Shown here: piece by piece, positions 36,863 through 46,354 of the stretch
How positions within the stretch are numbered: position 1 is the stretch's first letter
How the letters are laid out: the number at the start of each line of letters is the position of its first letter
Assembly (NCBI RefSeq): GCF_900105725.1
Contig: NZ_FNLM01000036.1
Span: 186,001 to 250,000 of the forward strand
Reading direction: 5' to 3'
Length of the DNA stretch: 64,000 bases
Source of the DNA: Gordonia westfalica
GTDB lineage: Bacteria; Actinomycetota; Actinomycetes; Mycobacteriales; Mycobacteriaceae
Made by a program: the position numbers and the translations under genes
Notes under the pieces: generated by a model
What the model saw: only the letters and a program-made list of their open reading frames with translations
The model's database searches: none
What the model was told of the DNA's origin: nothing

Positions 36863-38515
36863 ATGGCCATCACCAAGAAAGCGGCAGACATTCGGCCGGA
36901 GGATCGTTACACCGCAGAACAGCTTACGACCTTCCGAACGCGCGGAGACTGGCGCGACGAGAACCTGGCTCAATGGGTTGACCACTGGGCTTCGACCCAA
37001 CCCGATGTCATCGCGTTCTCCGACGGCGATGTCGAGATCACCTGGGCGCAACTCCGCCACCAAGGATATCGCCTGGGCGCCGAGCTGCGACGGCGTGGCA
37101 TCGCGGCCGGCGACCGTATTCAGGTTCAACTCCCCAACTGGATCGAGTTCGCGGTCGCCTACGTAGGGATCTCTCGCATCGGTGCCGTACTGGTCCCGAC
37201 GATGCCGATCTACCGGCACGACGAGGTCGAGTACATCGTCAATCATGCAAACGCCCGCATTGCGTTCGTAGCACATACATTTCGTGGTTTCGACTACACC
37301 GCCATGCACGCCGGCATCGCGGACCGGTGCCCGGGCCTGGAGGCAGTGGTGGCCGTGCGAGCCGATGACTCGTTCATCGGAACCCGCTGGGAGGACCTCA
37401 TCGGCGACGGGCCCACGCCTGGTGACGACGAACTCGGCCCGCCGCCCACCGGAGACGACACCCACGCCATCATCTACACCTCAGGGACCGAATCACGCCC
37501 CAAGGGCTGTCAGCACACCTTCAACACCATCTCGTTCAGCCTGTACAACCTGTGCCGCGACATCATGGCGATGGGGCCCGGAGAGGTCATGTTTCAGCCG
37601 TCGCCGGTCACCCATGCCACCGGTTTGATGACCGGGGTATGCGGGCCCATCGTCCTCGGCGCGTCGGCGCATCTGATGCCCGCATGGGAGCCGGTCGACG
37701 GCCTGCGTCGTATCGAGAAGTTCGGATGCACGATGAGCATGACCGCGACACCGTTCGTGCGGATGTCACTCGACGCACTGGCACAGCACGACATCGACGT
37801 TACGTCGTTGCGAACCTGGGTCTGTGCCGGGGCGCCGATTCCCGAGTCTCTGCTGCGCGAGTGGCAGCAGACGATGCCGACCACCTCGCTGCTGCCGCTG
37901 TACGGCTGCAGCGAGGGCTTCATCATCACAGCGTGCAGCCCGACCGATCCCGGCGAGAAGATCGTTGGATCAGACGGCAAGGCATCGCCGGGTGTGTGGA
38001 TCGAACTGCGTGACTCCGACGGCAAACCGGTCCCCGCGGGCACCGACGGCGAGATCTGTCACGGTGGGCCCGGCTTGATGCTGAGCTATTGGGACAATCC
38101 TGAACTCACTGCGCGCGATATCGATGCGCGTGGGATGAAGCGCTCCGGCGACATAGGCCGCATGGATGCCGACGGCTACCTACGTGTCACCGGACGCATC
38201 AAGGACCTGATCATCCGGGGCGGCACCAACATCTCCGCCCGTGAGATCGAGGACCACCTGGTCGCGCATCCGAGCGTCAGCGCGGCGGCGCTCGTCGGGT
38301 ATCCCGACGAACGGCTCGGCGAACGGGCGTGTGCCTTCGTGGTGACCGTCGACGGTGCGTCGATCGATCTCGAAGAAGTCAGCCGCTACCTGCGGGATGA
38401 ACGCATGATCGCGGTGCAGAAACTTCCGGAACGTCTCGTCGTCGTGGACGCACTGCCGATGACCGCTACCGGCAAGATCCAGAAGTTCGTCCTGCGCGAC
38501 AAGCTCGCGGGTTGA
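36863..38515 (+). CDS. Cyclohexanecarboxylate-type CoA ligase (ACS2)
   Basis: 550-residue ANL enzyme. Phosphate loop YTSGTESRPKG near residue 205, YGCSEG near 345, hinge RIKDLIIRGGTNIS near 450, catalytic Lys in TATGKIQK near 535. The N-terminus (YTAEQLTTFRTRGDW) is shared with the ligase at 60.9-62.6 kb, and both resemble AliA-like cyclohexanecarboxylate:CoA ligases. ATG 36863 follows GCGAGGAG. Downstream of the dehydrogenase/SDR pair with a 176-bp gap, so probably its own transcript. Expected to activate the ring acid. Confidence 0.88.
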   Translation: MAITKKAADIRPEDRYTAEQLTTFRTRGDWRDENLAQWVDHWASTQPDVIAFSDGDVEITWAQLRHQGYRLGAELRRRGIAAGDRIQVQLPNWIEFAVAYVGISRIGAVLVPTMPIYRHDEVEYIVNHANARIAFVAHTFRGFDYTAMHAGIADRCPGLEAVVAVRADDSFIGTRWEDLIGDGPTPGDDELGPPPTGDDTHAIIYTSGTESRPKGCQHTFNTISFSLYNLCRDIMAMGPGEVMFQPSPVTHATGLMTGVCGPIVLGASAHLMPAWEPVDGLRRIEKFGCTMSMTATPFVRMSLDALAQHDIDVTSLRTWVCAGAPIPESLLREWQQTMPTTSLLPLYGCSEGFIITACSPTDPGEKIVGSDGKASPGVWIELRDSDGKPVPAGTDGEICHGGPGLMLSYWDNPELTARDIDARGMKRSGDIGRMDADGYLRVTGRIKDLIIRGGTNISAREIEDHLVAHPSVSAAALVGYPDERLGERACAFVVTVDGASIDLEEVSRYLRDERMIAVQKLPERLVVVDALPMTATGKIQKFVLRDKLAG

Positions 38516-39190
38516 ACGTGGATGAGAATCTGCTGGCAAATGGGTTCGGGCCGAGCGGCTTCGAGACGGCGTCGTCGATGAGGTCCGCAAGATGCCGCTC
38601 GACCAAGATCCTTCGGCGAGTGAGCGCGCGGAACTGACCAGGCTGCGTGCCGACCTCGCCGGGAAAGCCCGTGATATCGCGTTCCTGAAGAGAGTATCGG
38701 CGTACTCTGCGGCAGCATCATCGGTGAGTCGTCTCGAACTCATCGCCGCGGAGTGCGCCAACGATGATGTCACGAAAATCGTTGCACTTCGCGGTGTTTC
38801 GCGGCCCGGATACTATGCATGGGCACATCGGCAACGACGCCGTGCCGAATCGACGCCGCGACAGCTGCGGCGCCGCGATCTGGAAGTGAAGATTCTGGCG
38901 CACGGGCAGGCCCCGCGACGCATCTACGGTTCCCCGCGCGTCACCGCCGATCTGCACGCCGAGGGAGTTGCGGTCCCGGAGAACACCGTCGCCAAGATCA
39001 TTCAAGCCAACTGTGTCCACCTTTTCAGGGAACCTCAGTCGGCATGGACGAGCCCCGATCCGTGCCCGCAGTCGTCGCGACTGGGACTTGATCCCGGAAC
39101 CGACCGGAAGCGGTCGACCCCATTGCTCGGTAGGTCTGTGATTCCGGTACCAGGGGCTGCGTTGCGCCTCGAACGGCTCTGGTCATCAGT
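38516..39190 (+). mobile_element. IS3-family remnant
   Basis: Contains the tail of an OrfA-like protein (ERAELTRLRADLAGKARDIAFLKR) fused to the start of an OrfB transposase (LRGVSRPGYYAWAHRQR; APRRIYGSPRVTADL). The DDE core is missing and the sequence after about 39030 no longer reads as transposase. No inverted repeats identified; edges approximate. It marks the border between the CoA-ligase operon and the lim locus. Confidence 0.7.
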
Positions 39191-39286
39191 GTCCCAATGA
39201 GCTACATCCCCTGATCGGTTTGCGGCCCAATCTGGAGTGTGCGGCATCACCGTCCGCTACATGGACAACCAATCAGGAGTCACACC

Positions 39287-40429
39287 ATGGAATTCGGAGC
39301 GTTCCTCGCACCCTGGCACAAGGTAGGAACCGACGCCAACACCGCTATCCATCAAGACCTGCAGCTCGTGGAGCACATGGACCGTCTCGGGTTCGCAGAA
39401 TTCTGGATCGGCGAGCACCACTCTGGCGGAGTGGAAATCGTGGCGTCACCGGAAATGTTCTTGGCGGCAGCCGCTCAGCGGACCGCACGGATAAAGCTGG
39501 GCCTGGGTGTGGTCTCGCTGCCTTACCACAATCCCTACATGGTCGCCGACCGGATCGTACTCCTGGACCATCTCAGCCGCGGCCGAGCGATTTTCGGTGC
39601 CGGCCCCGGACAGCTCGCCGACGATGCGCACATGATCGGCATCGATCCGGTGCAGAACCGGCGAAAGATGGAGGAGGCCTTCGACGTCATCCACCGTCTG
39701 TTGGCGGGTGAGACCGTCACGGAGCAGACCGACTGGTACACCCTGAAAGATGCGTACCTGCACGTCGCTCCGTACTCGGACATCCAGAAAGCGGTCACCG
39801 CGACCGTATCCCCCACCGGACCGAAGCTGGCCGGCAAGTACGGTGCCGGCATTCTGTCGCTGGCCGCCACAAACCCGGTCGGAGTCGAGCTACTCGCCGA
39901 ACACTGGGGCATCGTCGAGCAGCTCGCATCCGAGAACGGTCGGGAGATTTCACGTGACCAATGGCGGTTGACCGGCCTCATGCATGTCGCCGAAACCGAG
40001 CAGCAGGCTCGCGACGACTGCCGGCACGGGCTGCTCGAATTGATGAACTACTTGTCCCACGTCACACCAGGGTTCGAGCAAGCCCCTGATGTCGACACGC
40101 TCATCGATGTGGTCAACGAGAGCGGCCTTGCGGTCATCGGGACGCCCGACATGGCGATCGCACAGGTCGAGCGACTCCAAGAGAAGTCCGGCGGGTTCGG
40201 GAAATTCCTCGTACTGCACGGAGAATGGGCACCTCAACCCGCCGCGCTGCGGAGCTTTGAGCTCATCGCCGAGCGAGTGTTCCCAGCCTTCAACGGATCA
40301 CATGCTTCCCGCCAGCGTGGATTCGATCAGGTTGTCAACAGCAACCGCGCCGGCGCGGAGGCGACCGCAGCGGGCCAGGAAGAAGCCCGCAAGCGGTACG
40401 AGTCCGAGCGAAGTGTCGCAGTGTCGTAA
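39287..40429 (+). CDS. limB: Limonene 1,2-monooxygenase (luciferase-like)
   Basis: 380-residue flavin-dependent monooxygenase of the luciferase superfamily: FGAFLAPWHKVG at the start, FWIGEHHSGG near residue 48, LLDHLSRGRAIFGAGPGQL near 92. This matches the LimB type that epoxidises limonene at the 1,2 double bond in Rhodococcus erythropolis. ATG 39287 follows AATCAGGAG. The limA epoxide hydrolase, limC and an AcoR-like regulator within 7 kb support the call. TGTCCCAAT at 39189-39197 upstream resembles sequences before the regulator and limA. Confidence 0.88.
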   Translation: MEFGAFLAPWHKVGTDANTAIHQDLQLVEHMDRLGFAEFWIGEHHSGGVEIVASPEMFLAAAAQRTARIKLGLGVVSLPYHNPYMVADRIVLLDHLSRGRAIFGAGPGQLADDAHMIGIDPVQNRRKMEEAFDVIHRLLAGETVTEQTDWYTLKDAYLHVAPYSDIQKAVTATVSPTGPKLAGKYGAGILSLAATNPVGVELLAEHWGIVEQLASENGREISRDQWRLTGLMHVAETEQQARDDCRHGLLELMNYLSHVTPGFEQAPDVDTLIDVVNESGLAVIGTPDMAIAQVERLQEKSGGFGKFLVLHGEWAPQPAALRSFELIAERVFPAFNGSHASRQRGFDQVVNSNRAGAEATAAGQEEARKRYESERSVAVS

Positions 40430-40444
40430 TAGTTGTCGCACTGA

Positions 40445-40480
40445 AGCAGCGGGGACCGAGCATGCTCGGCCCCCGCTGCT
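40445..40480. terminator. Hairpin terminator after limB
   Basis: Nested stem AGCAGCGGGG...CCCCGCTGCT with inner ACCGAGCATGCTCGG, 15 bp after the limB stop. Confidence 0.8.
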
Positions 40481-40582
40481 GTTGGTTCTGTCGGGCGACG
40501 ATGTGTAGCAAACTCACACATGATGTGACCCTCGGCACATCTAGTTTTGGTGAGTCATGGGAGATCGTCGAAAGGAATACGT

Positions 40583-41427
40583 ATGGGAACCCTCGATGGA
40601 AAAGTCGCACTCGTCACCGGCGGAGCTCGCGGGCAGGGTCTGTCGCACGCGCATGCATTGGCGAAGGAAGGTGCCGACGTCGTACTGCTTGACATCTGCG
40701 ACCAGATCGCGTCGGTTCAGTACGGTCTGGCAACGGAAGAGGATCTCACGTTGGCGGCCAAATCAGTTGGCGCACTGGGTACTCAGGTTGCCGAGCATCG
40801 GGCCGACACGCGATCATCGGCATCGCTCGACGCCGCGATCAGCGAAACCGTGGACGCCTTCGGGCACATCGACATTGTTGTGATCAATCACGGCATCTGG
40901 ACTCGGGGGCCCTGTGGGATCTCACCGAGGACGAATGGCTCGACACCATCGACGTCAACCTGAATGGTGTCTGGCGAACTCTGAAATCCGTGGCGCCGCA
41001 ACTGATCAAGCAGCGATCTGGTTCCGTTGTCATCACCTCATCGGTGAACGGCGTGGAAGCGCAGGCTGGCGCGGCTCACTACACCGCAGCAAAGCACGGC
41101 GCGCTGGGGCTCATGAAGTCAGCCGCACTGGAGTTCGCTCCCTACAACGTCCGCGTCAACGCCATCCTCCCGGGATTCGTCGATACGGCGATGACGAATT
41201 GGCAGGGCTGCTATGACATGACGGGCGGGAAGCCGGGATCCACTCGCGCCGATCACGAGATCGCTGCCCGCCACTGGCACGCCTTCGGGGGATTGATCGA
41301 ACCCGATGAGATCAGTGGGGCCGTAATCTTCCTCGCCTCAGATGCGGCGCGGCGGATCACGGGCGTAGAGCTGCCGGTCGACAGCGGCCACCTTGTCCTG
41401 TCGACCTTCAATCCCAATCCAGCCTGA
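40583..41427 (+). pseudogene. Mycofactocin-type SDR, possible limonene-1,2-diol dehydrogenase, broken by a 1-base loss
   Basis: Starts at ATG 40583 after GAAAGG with LVTGGARGQGLSHA and the family insert; frame 1 fails after HGIWTRG. Frame 2 resumes at LWDLTEDEWLDTIDVNLNGV and ends at 41427 with GVELPVDSGH. One G added to the G5 run at 40905-40909 gives a continuous protein of about 281 residues with Ser, Tyr (HYTAAK) and Lys intact. Carveol-dehydrogenase group. Position between limB and limC suggests oxidation of the limonene-1,2-diol. Pseudogene or sequencing error. Confidence 0.8.
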
Positions 41428-41467
41428 ACCACTGAGCCACCGGTAGACGTCGGATCGATAAAGAGAC

Positions 41468-41503
41468 GGTCGGGGTCGCGGTGCACTCACCGCGACCCCG
41501 ACC
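41468..41503. terminator. Bidirectional hairpin terminator
   Basis: Perfect 16-bp stem GGTCGGGGTCGCGGTG / CACCGCGACCCCGACC, 4-nt loop, between the convergent SDR and limC. Confidence 0.9.
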
Positions 41504-41577
41504 ATCGATCGATCTGCGACCCGAAGGCGCCGGACTTCTCTCCGTACGAATCTCTTTCGCTGAACCGTCGGTATGGA

Positions 41578-42411
41578 CTACTTGATCAAGCACCCGGCAT
41601 CGACAGGGAGGGTGGCACCTGTGATGTAGCGCGCTTCGTCAGAGGCCAAGAACAACAGCGCATTACTCACATCGACGGGGTCGACCCACGGCACAGGAAG
41701 CGCATTTGTCGCCGCTGAGGCCGGCTCGAAGTCTTCACGGGAAGGGTTCTCGAGATCGGGCCGGAAGATACGGTAGGTGCCCTCGTTCTGGATCATCGGG
41801 GTGTCGACCTGGGTCGGATGGATGGAGTTCACCCTGATCCTGTGCGGCGCAAGCTCATTGGCCAGGCTGCGCATGAGGCCGACCACACCGTGCTTGGCTG
41901 CGACATAGTGCGCGATGTGTGCATAACCCTTTAGGCCTGCCGCCGAGCTGGTGAGGACGATGGCACCGCCGCGGCCTCCTTCGATGAGATGAGGGATTCC
42001 GGCCTTGACCGTGTGCCACACCCCGGTCAGGTTGATGTCGAGCATCTGCTGCCATGTATGGGCTGGAATCTCGTGCGCCAGGTGGGGGTTGCTGGCGATT
42101 CCGGCGTTGGCCGAGATGATGTCGAGCCTTCCGAGCTCCTGGACGGCGTCGTCGACGCCCTGCTTCACTGCGTCAGCGTCTCGCACGTCCGCTTGGATGG
42201 TGACGATCCTGCGGTCGAGCTCCTCGACCGCTCGGGCCGTCTCGAGCAATTCCTCCGTGGTGCCAGATGGGTAACTCACATCAATGATGTCGCCCGGTAT
42301 GTCGAGCGCGATGATATCTGCGCCCTCCTCCGCCAGACGAATGGCATGGGCACGGCCTTGGCCACGCGCTGCCCCGGTGATCAGGGCGACCTTGCCCTCG
42401 ACACGACTCAT
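41578..42411 (-). CDS. limC: Carveol dehydrogenase
   Basis: 277 residues, the exact length I recall for LimC of R. erythropolis DCL14, with matching blocks: LITGAARGQGRAHAI, SANAGIAS, LTSSAAGLKGYA, HPTQVDTPMIQNEGTYRIF, TNALPVPWV. Catalytic Ser, Tyr (HYVAAK) and Lys present; insert of the mycofactocin-type SDRs present. Oxidises carveol-type and related cyclic terpene alcohols to ketones with tightly bound NAD. ATG 42411. Transcribed from a 160-bp region holding two palindromes. Confidence 0.92.
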   Translation of the reverse strand: MSRVEGKVALITGAARGQGRAHAIRLAEEGADIIALDIPGDIIDVSYPSGTTEELLETARAVEELDRRIVTIQADVRDADAVKQGVDDAVQELGRLDIISANAGIASNPHLAHEIPAHTWQQMLDINLTGVWHTVKAGIPHLIEGGRGGAIVLTSSAAGLKGYAHIAHYVAAKHGVVGLMRSLANELAPHRIRVNSIHPTQVDTPMIQNEGTYRIFRPDLENPSREDFEPASAATNALPVPWVDPVDVSNALLFLASDEARYITGATLPVDAGCLIK

Positions 42412-42438
42412 AGTTTGTGCTCCTCGATGGTGCGATTG

Positions 42439-42497
42439 TGTGTTCTAGAGCACAGTGTTGCGAATCTGAGAGGACGGGGATGTCGCGATGTGCGACA
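42439..42497. promoter_or_regulatory. Two palindromes upstream of limC
   Basis: TGTGTTCTAGAGCACA at 42439-42454 (imperfect) and TGTCGCGATGTGCGACA at 42481-42497 (perfect 6-bp arms, 5-bp spacer). They lie 28-86 bp before limC and are candidate sites for the adjacent AcoR-like regulator. Confidence 0.5.
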
Positions 42498-42571
42498 CCA
42501 CGGCGCTGGCAGTCGAGGCCGGCGGGTGTTGTGCCGCCCGGCCTCAAGCCACTTGTACTGGTCTCTCGAGC

Positions 42572-44347
42572 TCAGAAGTTCGTTGACTCGATGTTGATAC
42601 CCAACGATCGAACTTTGCGATAGAGCGTTGATCGCGCGATTCCCAGCTGGTCTGCGGCCGCCCGCTTGTTGCCGCCGGCGTCGCGGAGAGCACTCATAAT
42701 GGCTTTCGCTTCGATCTGTTCGAGGCCCTGGAGTTGTCGCCGCGTCGCCTGCACGCGATAGTTGATCGGGAGATCCTGCGCGTTAACGTATTGCCGATTG
42801 CCCGCGGCAACAAGCTCTCGGACAAGGGATTCCAGTTCACCGACATTGCGTTCCCAGCGCACTCGATCCAACGCCTGGATCGCGTCTGGCATCCAGTGCA
42901 CACGCATGCCCCGCGGTGTGCACGCATTGCTGACGGCTTCCAGGAGCAAGGGGAGATCACCTTGTCGGTCGGCGACCGAAGGAACTTCGACGATGCGGTC
43001 GAACCATTCAACGATCTGGGAAAGCCGAGTGGGGGAGGCGCTCGTAGTTGCCACGACACGCACTCCGGCAGATCTCGCGGCAGCGACAGCGCTCGCGGTG
43101 GCCCTGAGGCCGTCAAAACCCAACTCGTCGATGTGACGGACGATCAGCAGCTCAGGCTCGGCATCGATCGCCTCGTTGAGGATTTGCGCCCACTCCGTGC
43201 CGGAAGTTCGTCTGGCGACAGCATCTACGACGACCGTCTGCGAGGCATCTGCCAGGGTGCTGGCCACCGCGAACTTGCCGACACCCGGCTCTCCGGTCAG
43301 CAGGAGGGCCCGGCTCGAGTTGTCGGTCACCGCCCGACACATGGCCCGCCATGCCGGCGACACGCCCACCAGGTTGCCGAGAGGAGTGGACGGTCCGGTC
43401 GCCGTTTCACCACGCGACGAGTGCGTGGCCATCTTGAGCCGCACCAGGGCCCCGACAGTCGTCGAACCGTCTGTGACTGGCAGAACGTCGACATCGACAG
43501 TCGCTCCGCCGGCGAGGGACACGGTTGTGTTCGTTGTCGTTCCGGGGGTGTCGCCGGCGTCCAGTGACCGCGCTGCGAACTCCCAGAGGGTGGATTGGTC
43601 AGACGGTCCGATCAGTCGTGCAGCAGCCGCGTTGCTGATGATGGTCTTCTCGTCCAGGCAGACCACCGCATGCCGGCTGTCCCGATTGTCTGCGAGGAAC
43701 GACTGAAACAAGAGCTGTTCGTGTCGATGCGCCATCGTCGCGAACGCTTGCTCGATCTGGGCGGCGACCTCGCAGACCCACGACAGCATGATCGGGCTGG
43801 TGTCGCTGTAGCGGCAGGTCAGGTTCAAGGTACCGACCAGGCGTTTGGTGTTCGGCTGATAGATCGGTGCCCCGGCGCAGGTGAGCTGCAAAGACTCCGC
43901 GAAGAAGTGTTCAGGACCGGCGACCATGGCGGCATGGCCGGTTTCCAGCACCATCCCCCCACTGTTGGTTCCGACGGTCGTCTCCGCGAATGAAAACCCC
44001 GGTAGGACGTCGTGCTGGTCAAGGCGCCGGGAGAAGCCGCGGTCCTCAACCCACCGCGCGACCACGTATCCATTCGCGTCAGTCAGCGCCAAGCTGCTGG
44101 ACGAATCGACCAGGGCGCTTCTCTTCGATTCCACCACCGGGACGCCGACCGTCAATAGCTGCTCGGCGGACTGGGTATCGGTTCGAAAAGTCGGGCGACT
44201 GCGCTCAGGTTCGAGGCCGTACATCAACGAACGCTTCCAGGAATGAGCGATCGCGGGACGGACGATGCCACGCTCGGTAGGGTCTGCCCCCTCCAGGAAA
44301 AGTTCCCGCTCGCGAAGCAGAGTCCTGGTGTGTTCGTCGATCGCCAC
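42572..44347 (-). CDS. AcoR/Fis-type regulator without GAFTGA motif
   Basis: 591 residues. GAF-type sensory region (about 75-210; LTDANGYVVARW, GFSFAETTVGTNSGGM), a PAS-like segment, a reduced AAA+ domain with Walker A TGEPGVGKFAV near 357 and Walker B-like LLIVRHIDEL near 410, and a C-terminal Fis helix-turn-helix (GNKRAAADQLGIARSTLYRK near 565). The sigma-54-contacting GAFTGA loop is absent and the AAA domain is shortened. So it probably works with the main sigma factor, as expected in Actinobacteria, which lack sigma-54. Likely activator of the lim genes. Confidence 0.85.
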   Translation of the reverse strand: MAIDEHTRTLLRERELFLEGADPTERGIVRPAIAHSWKRSLMYGLEPERSRPTFRTDTQSAEQLLTVGVPVVESKRSALVDSSSSLALTDANGYVVARWVEDRGFSRRLDQHDVLPGFSFAETTVGTNSGGMVLETGHAAMVAGPEHFFAESLQLTCAGAPIYQPNTKRLVGTLNLTCRYSDTSPIMLSWVCEVAAQIEQAFATMAHRHEQLLFQSFLADNRDSRHAVVCLDEKTIISNAAAARLIGPSDQSTLWEFAARSLDAGDTPGTTTNTTVSLAGGATVDVDVLPVTDGSTTVGALVRLKMATHSSRGETATGPSTPLGNLVGVSPAWRAMCRAVTDNSSRALLLTGEPGVGKFAVASTLADASQTVVVDAVARRTSGTEWAQILNEAIDAEPELLIVRHIDELGFDGLRATASAVAAARSAGVRVVATTSASPTRLSQIVEWFDRIVEVPSVADRQGDLPLLLEAVSNACTPRGMRVHWMPDAIQALDRVRWERNVGELESLVRELVAAGNRQYVNAQDLPINYRVQATRRQLQGLEQIEAKAIMSALRDAGGNKRAAADQLGIARSTLYRKVRSLGINIESTNF

Positions 44348-44453
44348 GAAAAGTCCTCCTCACAGGCCCGCTCCAGCGGATACGCCGCTGATTGCCAGTC
44401 ATCACTCCACCCCGCGCGATGTGAGGTGGGACACGCTGATGATGCCAAGCTAC

Positions 44454-44466
44454 TGACATTGTGTCA
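44454..44466. promoter_or_regulatory. Palindrome upstream of the lim regulator
   Basis: TGACATTGTGTCA, perfect 5-bp arms around TTG, 107 bp before the regulator start; TGGGACACGCTGATGA lies nearby at 44427-44442. Confidence 0.45.
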
Positions 44467-44510
44467 ACAGTGGATCCACTGGGTCGGATGCCGGGCCGAA
44501 AGGGTAGGGC

Positions 44511-44840
44511 TCAAGCGTGCCAATCGATGTGCGCTTCCACGATCCCAGTGTCCACCCGGTACCACCCTTTGCTCTCTGCGTACGCCAGCATCGCGTCGAA
44601 CCCGCTCTGCCATTGGGGAGTCGGCTCGGCAAGAAGGGCGTCACTCGCGAGCGCGCGCAACATGCTCGCGTCGATAGTGAGACGCTCCTGCTCGGCGGAA
44701 TCGCGCGCAAGCCCCACAGCGCGCAAGCTTGCGGTCACCTCGGCCAATTCAAGTCTCGAGCTCGCAACCACCGACAGGCGTTTCAGGTCCTCTGGCTCAC
44801 GGACCGTCGGCGCCTCCGGCGGTGCCACAACTATGTACAC
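44511..44840 (-). CDS. Small hypothetical protein
   Basis: 109 residues from ATG 44840, preceded by AAGGAGCTGTC, a good ribosome site. Sequence is soluble-looking (EDLKRLSVVASSRLELAEVT; ESKGWYRVDTGIVEAHIDWH). I do not recognise a family. It lies between the regulator and the ISL3 insertion, which starts 30 bp upstream and must have separated it from its original promoter region. Confidence 0.6.
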   Translation of the reverse strand: MYIVVAPPEAPTVREPEDLKRLSVVASSRLELAEVTASLRAVGLARDSAEQERLTIDASMLRALASDALLAEPTPQWQSGFDAMLAYAESKGWYRVDTGIVEAHIDWHA

Positions 44841-44869
44841 GACAGCTCCTTACGTCTGGGGCGTAATCC

Positions 44870-46354
44870 GGCTCTTCCTGATTGACGGTGCGTGGAACAG
44901 GTTCTTGCGACCACAAGATGTAGGGGTGAGCAAGATCGCGGGGTGTGGGCGGTGAGCCTGGAGATATAGGCGGGTCCTGTGGTGTGAGGATGAAAGCTCT
45001 CACACACCCACCCGGACACCAACAGGACCCACGTTGCAGCGTAGCGCTATTGCCGACACCATCTGCCGCACCATCGAGCTCGGGGTGACGATCACCGGTG
45101 CCGCCCTCGACGGCGAGGACCGCACCCACGTGTTCTGCCAGGTCCTGGAACCGAAGAACACATGTCCCGGATGCGGACAGCCGGGTCGGCTGCGTGACCA
45201 CATCGATCGTGAGGTCGCTGATCTGCCGATCGTGGGGCATCCGACTCGGCTGCATATCGCGGTGCCGCGCCACCTGTGCGAGAACCCGGACTGTGCCACC
45301 ACGATCTTTCGTGCCGACATCTCGACCATCGTGGCGCCACGGGCCCACGTCACCCGCCGCACCACCACGTGGATTCTGCGGGCGATGATCGTCGACAAGA
45401 TGTCGGTCAAGGCGGTCGCCGCGGCGGTCGGGTTGGGTTGGAACACCGTCAACACGCTCGCACTCGAGGAGGCCCGCATGCTGGCGTCCGCACCGGCCCG
45501 CCTGGACGGTGTGCGGGTCCTTGGGGTCGATGAGCACAAGTGGAAACACGTTCGCGGCAAGGGGGATTCGAGTTTCGTGACCGTGCTCGTCGACCTGACA
45601 CCGATCGTCGATGGTACCGGCCCGGCACGCTTGCTGGACATGGTCGCCGGCCGCTCCAAAGCCGCGTTGAAGGATTGGCTGACCGCGCGCGATCCTGCAT
45701 TTCGTGACCGGATCAAGGTCGTCACCATGGACGGGTTCGCCGGGTATCGCACCGCGACCGTTGAAACCCTGGACAAGGCGCGTGCGGTGATGGATCCGTT
45801 TCATGTGGTGCACTTGGCCGCAGACAAGCTCACGGTGTGTCGTCAACGCGTGCAACAGGATACGTGCGGACACCGCGGCCGCACCGGGGACCCGCTCTAC
45901 GGCATCCGCCGCCCTCTGCTCACCCGAATCGGCTTGTTGACCGACAAGCAGAAGACCCGCATCACCAACGGCCTCGAAGCGCGTGAGGAACATCTGGCGG
46001 TCGCGGTCACCTACGCCGTCTATCAAGACCTGATTGACGCCTACGGCCAACCGCACAAGCGTGACGGGAAGATCGCGATGTACAAGCTGCTCAAACGCAT
46101 CCACACCGGCGTTCCGAAAGAACTCGCCGAACTTGCCCAACTCGGCCGTTCGTTGTGGGCCCGACGCAAAGAGATCCTGGCGTACTTCGACACCGGTGCC
46201 TCCAACGGCCCGGTCGAAGCGATCAACGGACGCTTGGAACACCTGCGCGGGATCGCGCTCGGCTTCCGCAACCTCAACCACTACATCTTGCGGTCACTCA
46301 TCCACTCCGGCGGCCTGGCAGAACGCCTACACGCACTCTGAATCAGGAAGAGCC
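44870..46354 (+). mobile_element. Complete ISL3-family insertion sequence
   Basis: 1485 bp bounded by inverted repeats GGCTCTTCCTGATT (44870-44883) and AATCAGGAAGAGCC (46341-46354), the GGCTCTTC ends typical of the family, with an 8-bp target duplication. One intact transposase gene. The intact ends and duplication indicate a recent insertion between the small hypothetical gene and limA. Confidence 0.92.
45034..46341 (+). CDS. ISL3-family transposase
   Basis: 435 residues from TTG 45034. N-terminal zinc-binding region with CPGCGQPGRLRDH near residue 46 and a further Cys pair (CENPDC), a helix-turn-helix, then the DDE domain (GVDEHKWKHVRG near 165 with Asp; VTMDGFAGYR near 230; late Glu in GPVEAINGRLEH near 393). 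Fills almost the whole element. Confidence 0.92.
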   Translation: MQRSAIADTICRTIELGVTITGAALDGEDRTHVFCQVLEPKNTCPGCGQPGRLRDHIDREVADLPIVGHPTRLHIAVPRHLCENPDCATTIFRADISTIVAPRAHVTRRTTTWILRAMIVDKMSVKAVAAAVGLGWNTVNTLALEEARMLASAPARLDGVRVLGVDEHKWKHVRGKGDSSFVTVLVDLTPIVDGTGPARLLDMVAGRSKAALKDWLTARDPAFRDRIKVVTMDGFAGYRTATVETLDKARAVMDPFHVVHLAADKLTVCRQRVQQDTCGHRGRTGDPLYGIRRPLLTRIGLLTDKQKTRITNGLEAREEHLAVAVTYAVYQDLIDAYGQPHKRDGKIAMYKLLKRIHTGVPKELAELAQLGRSLWARRKEILAYFDTGASNGPVEAINGRLEHLRGIALGFRNLNHYILRSLIHSGGLAERLHAL

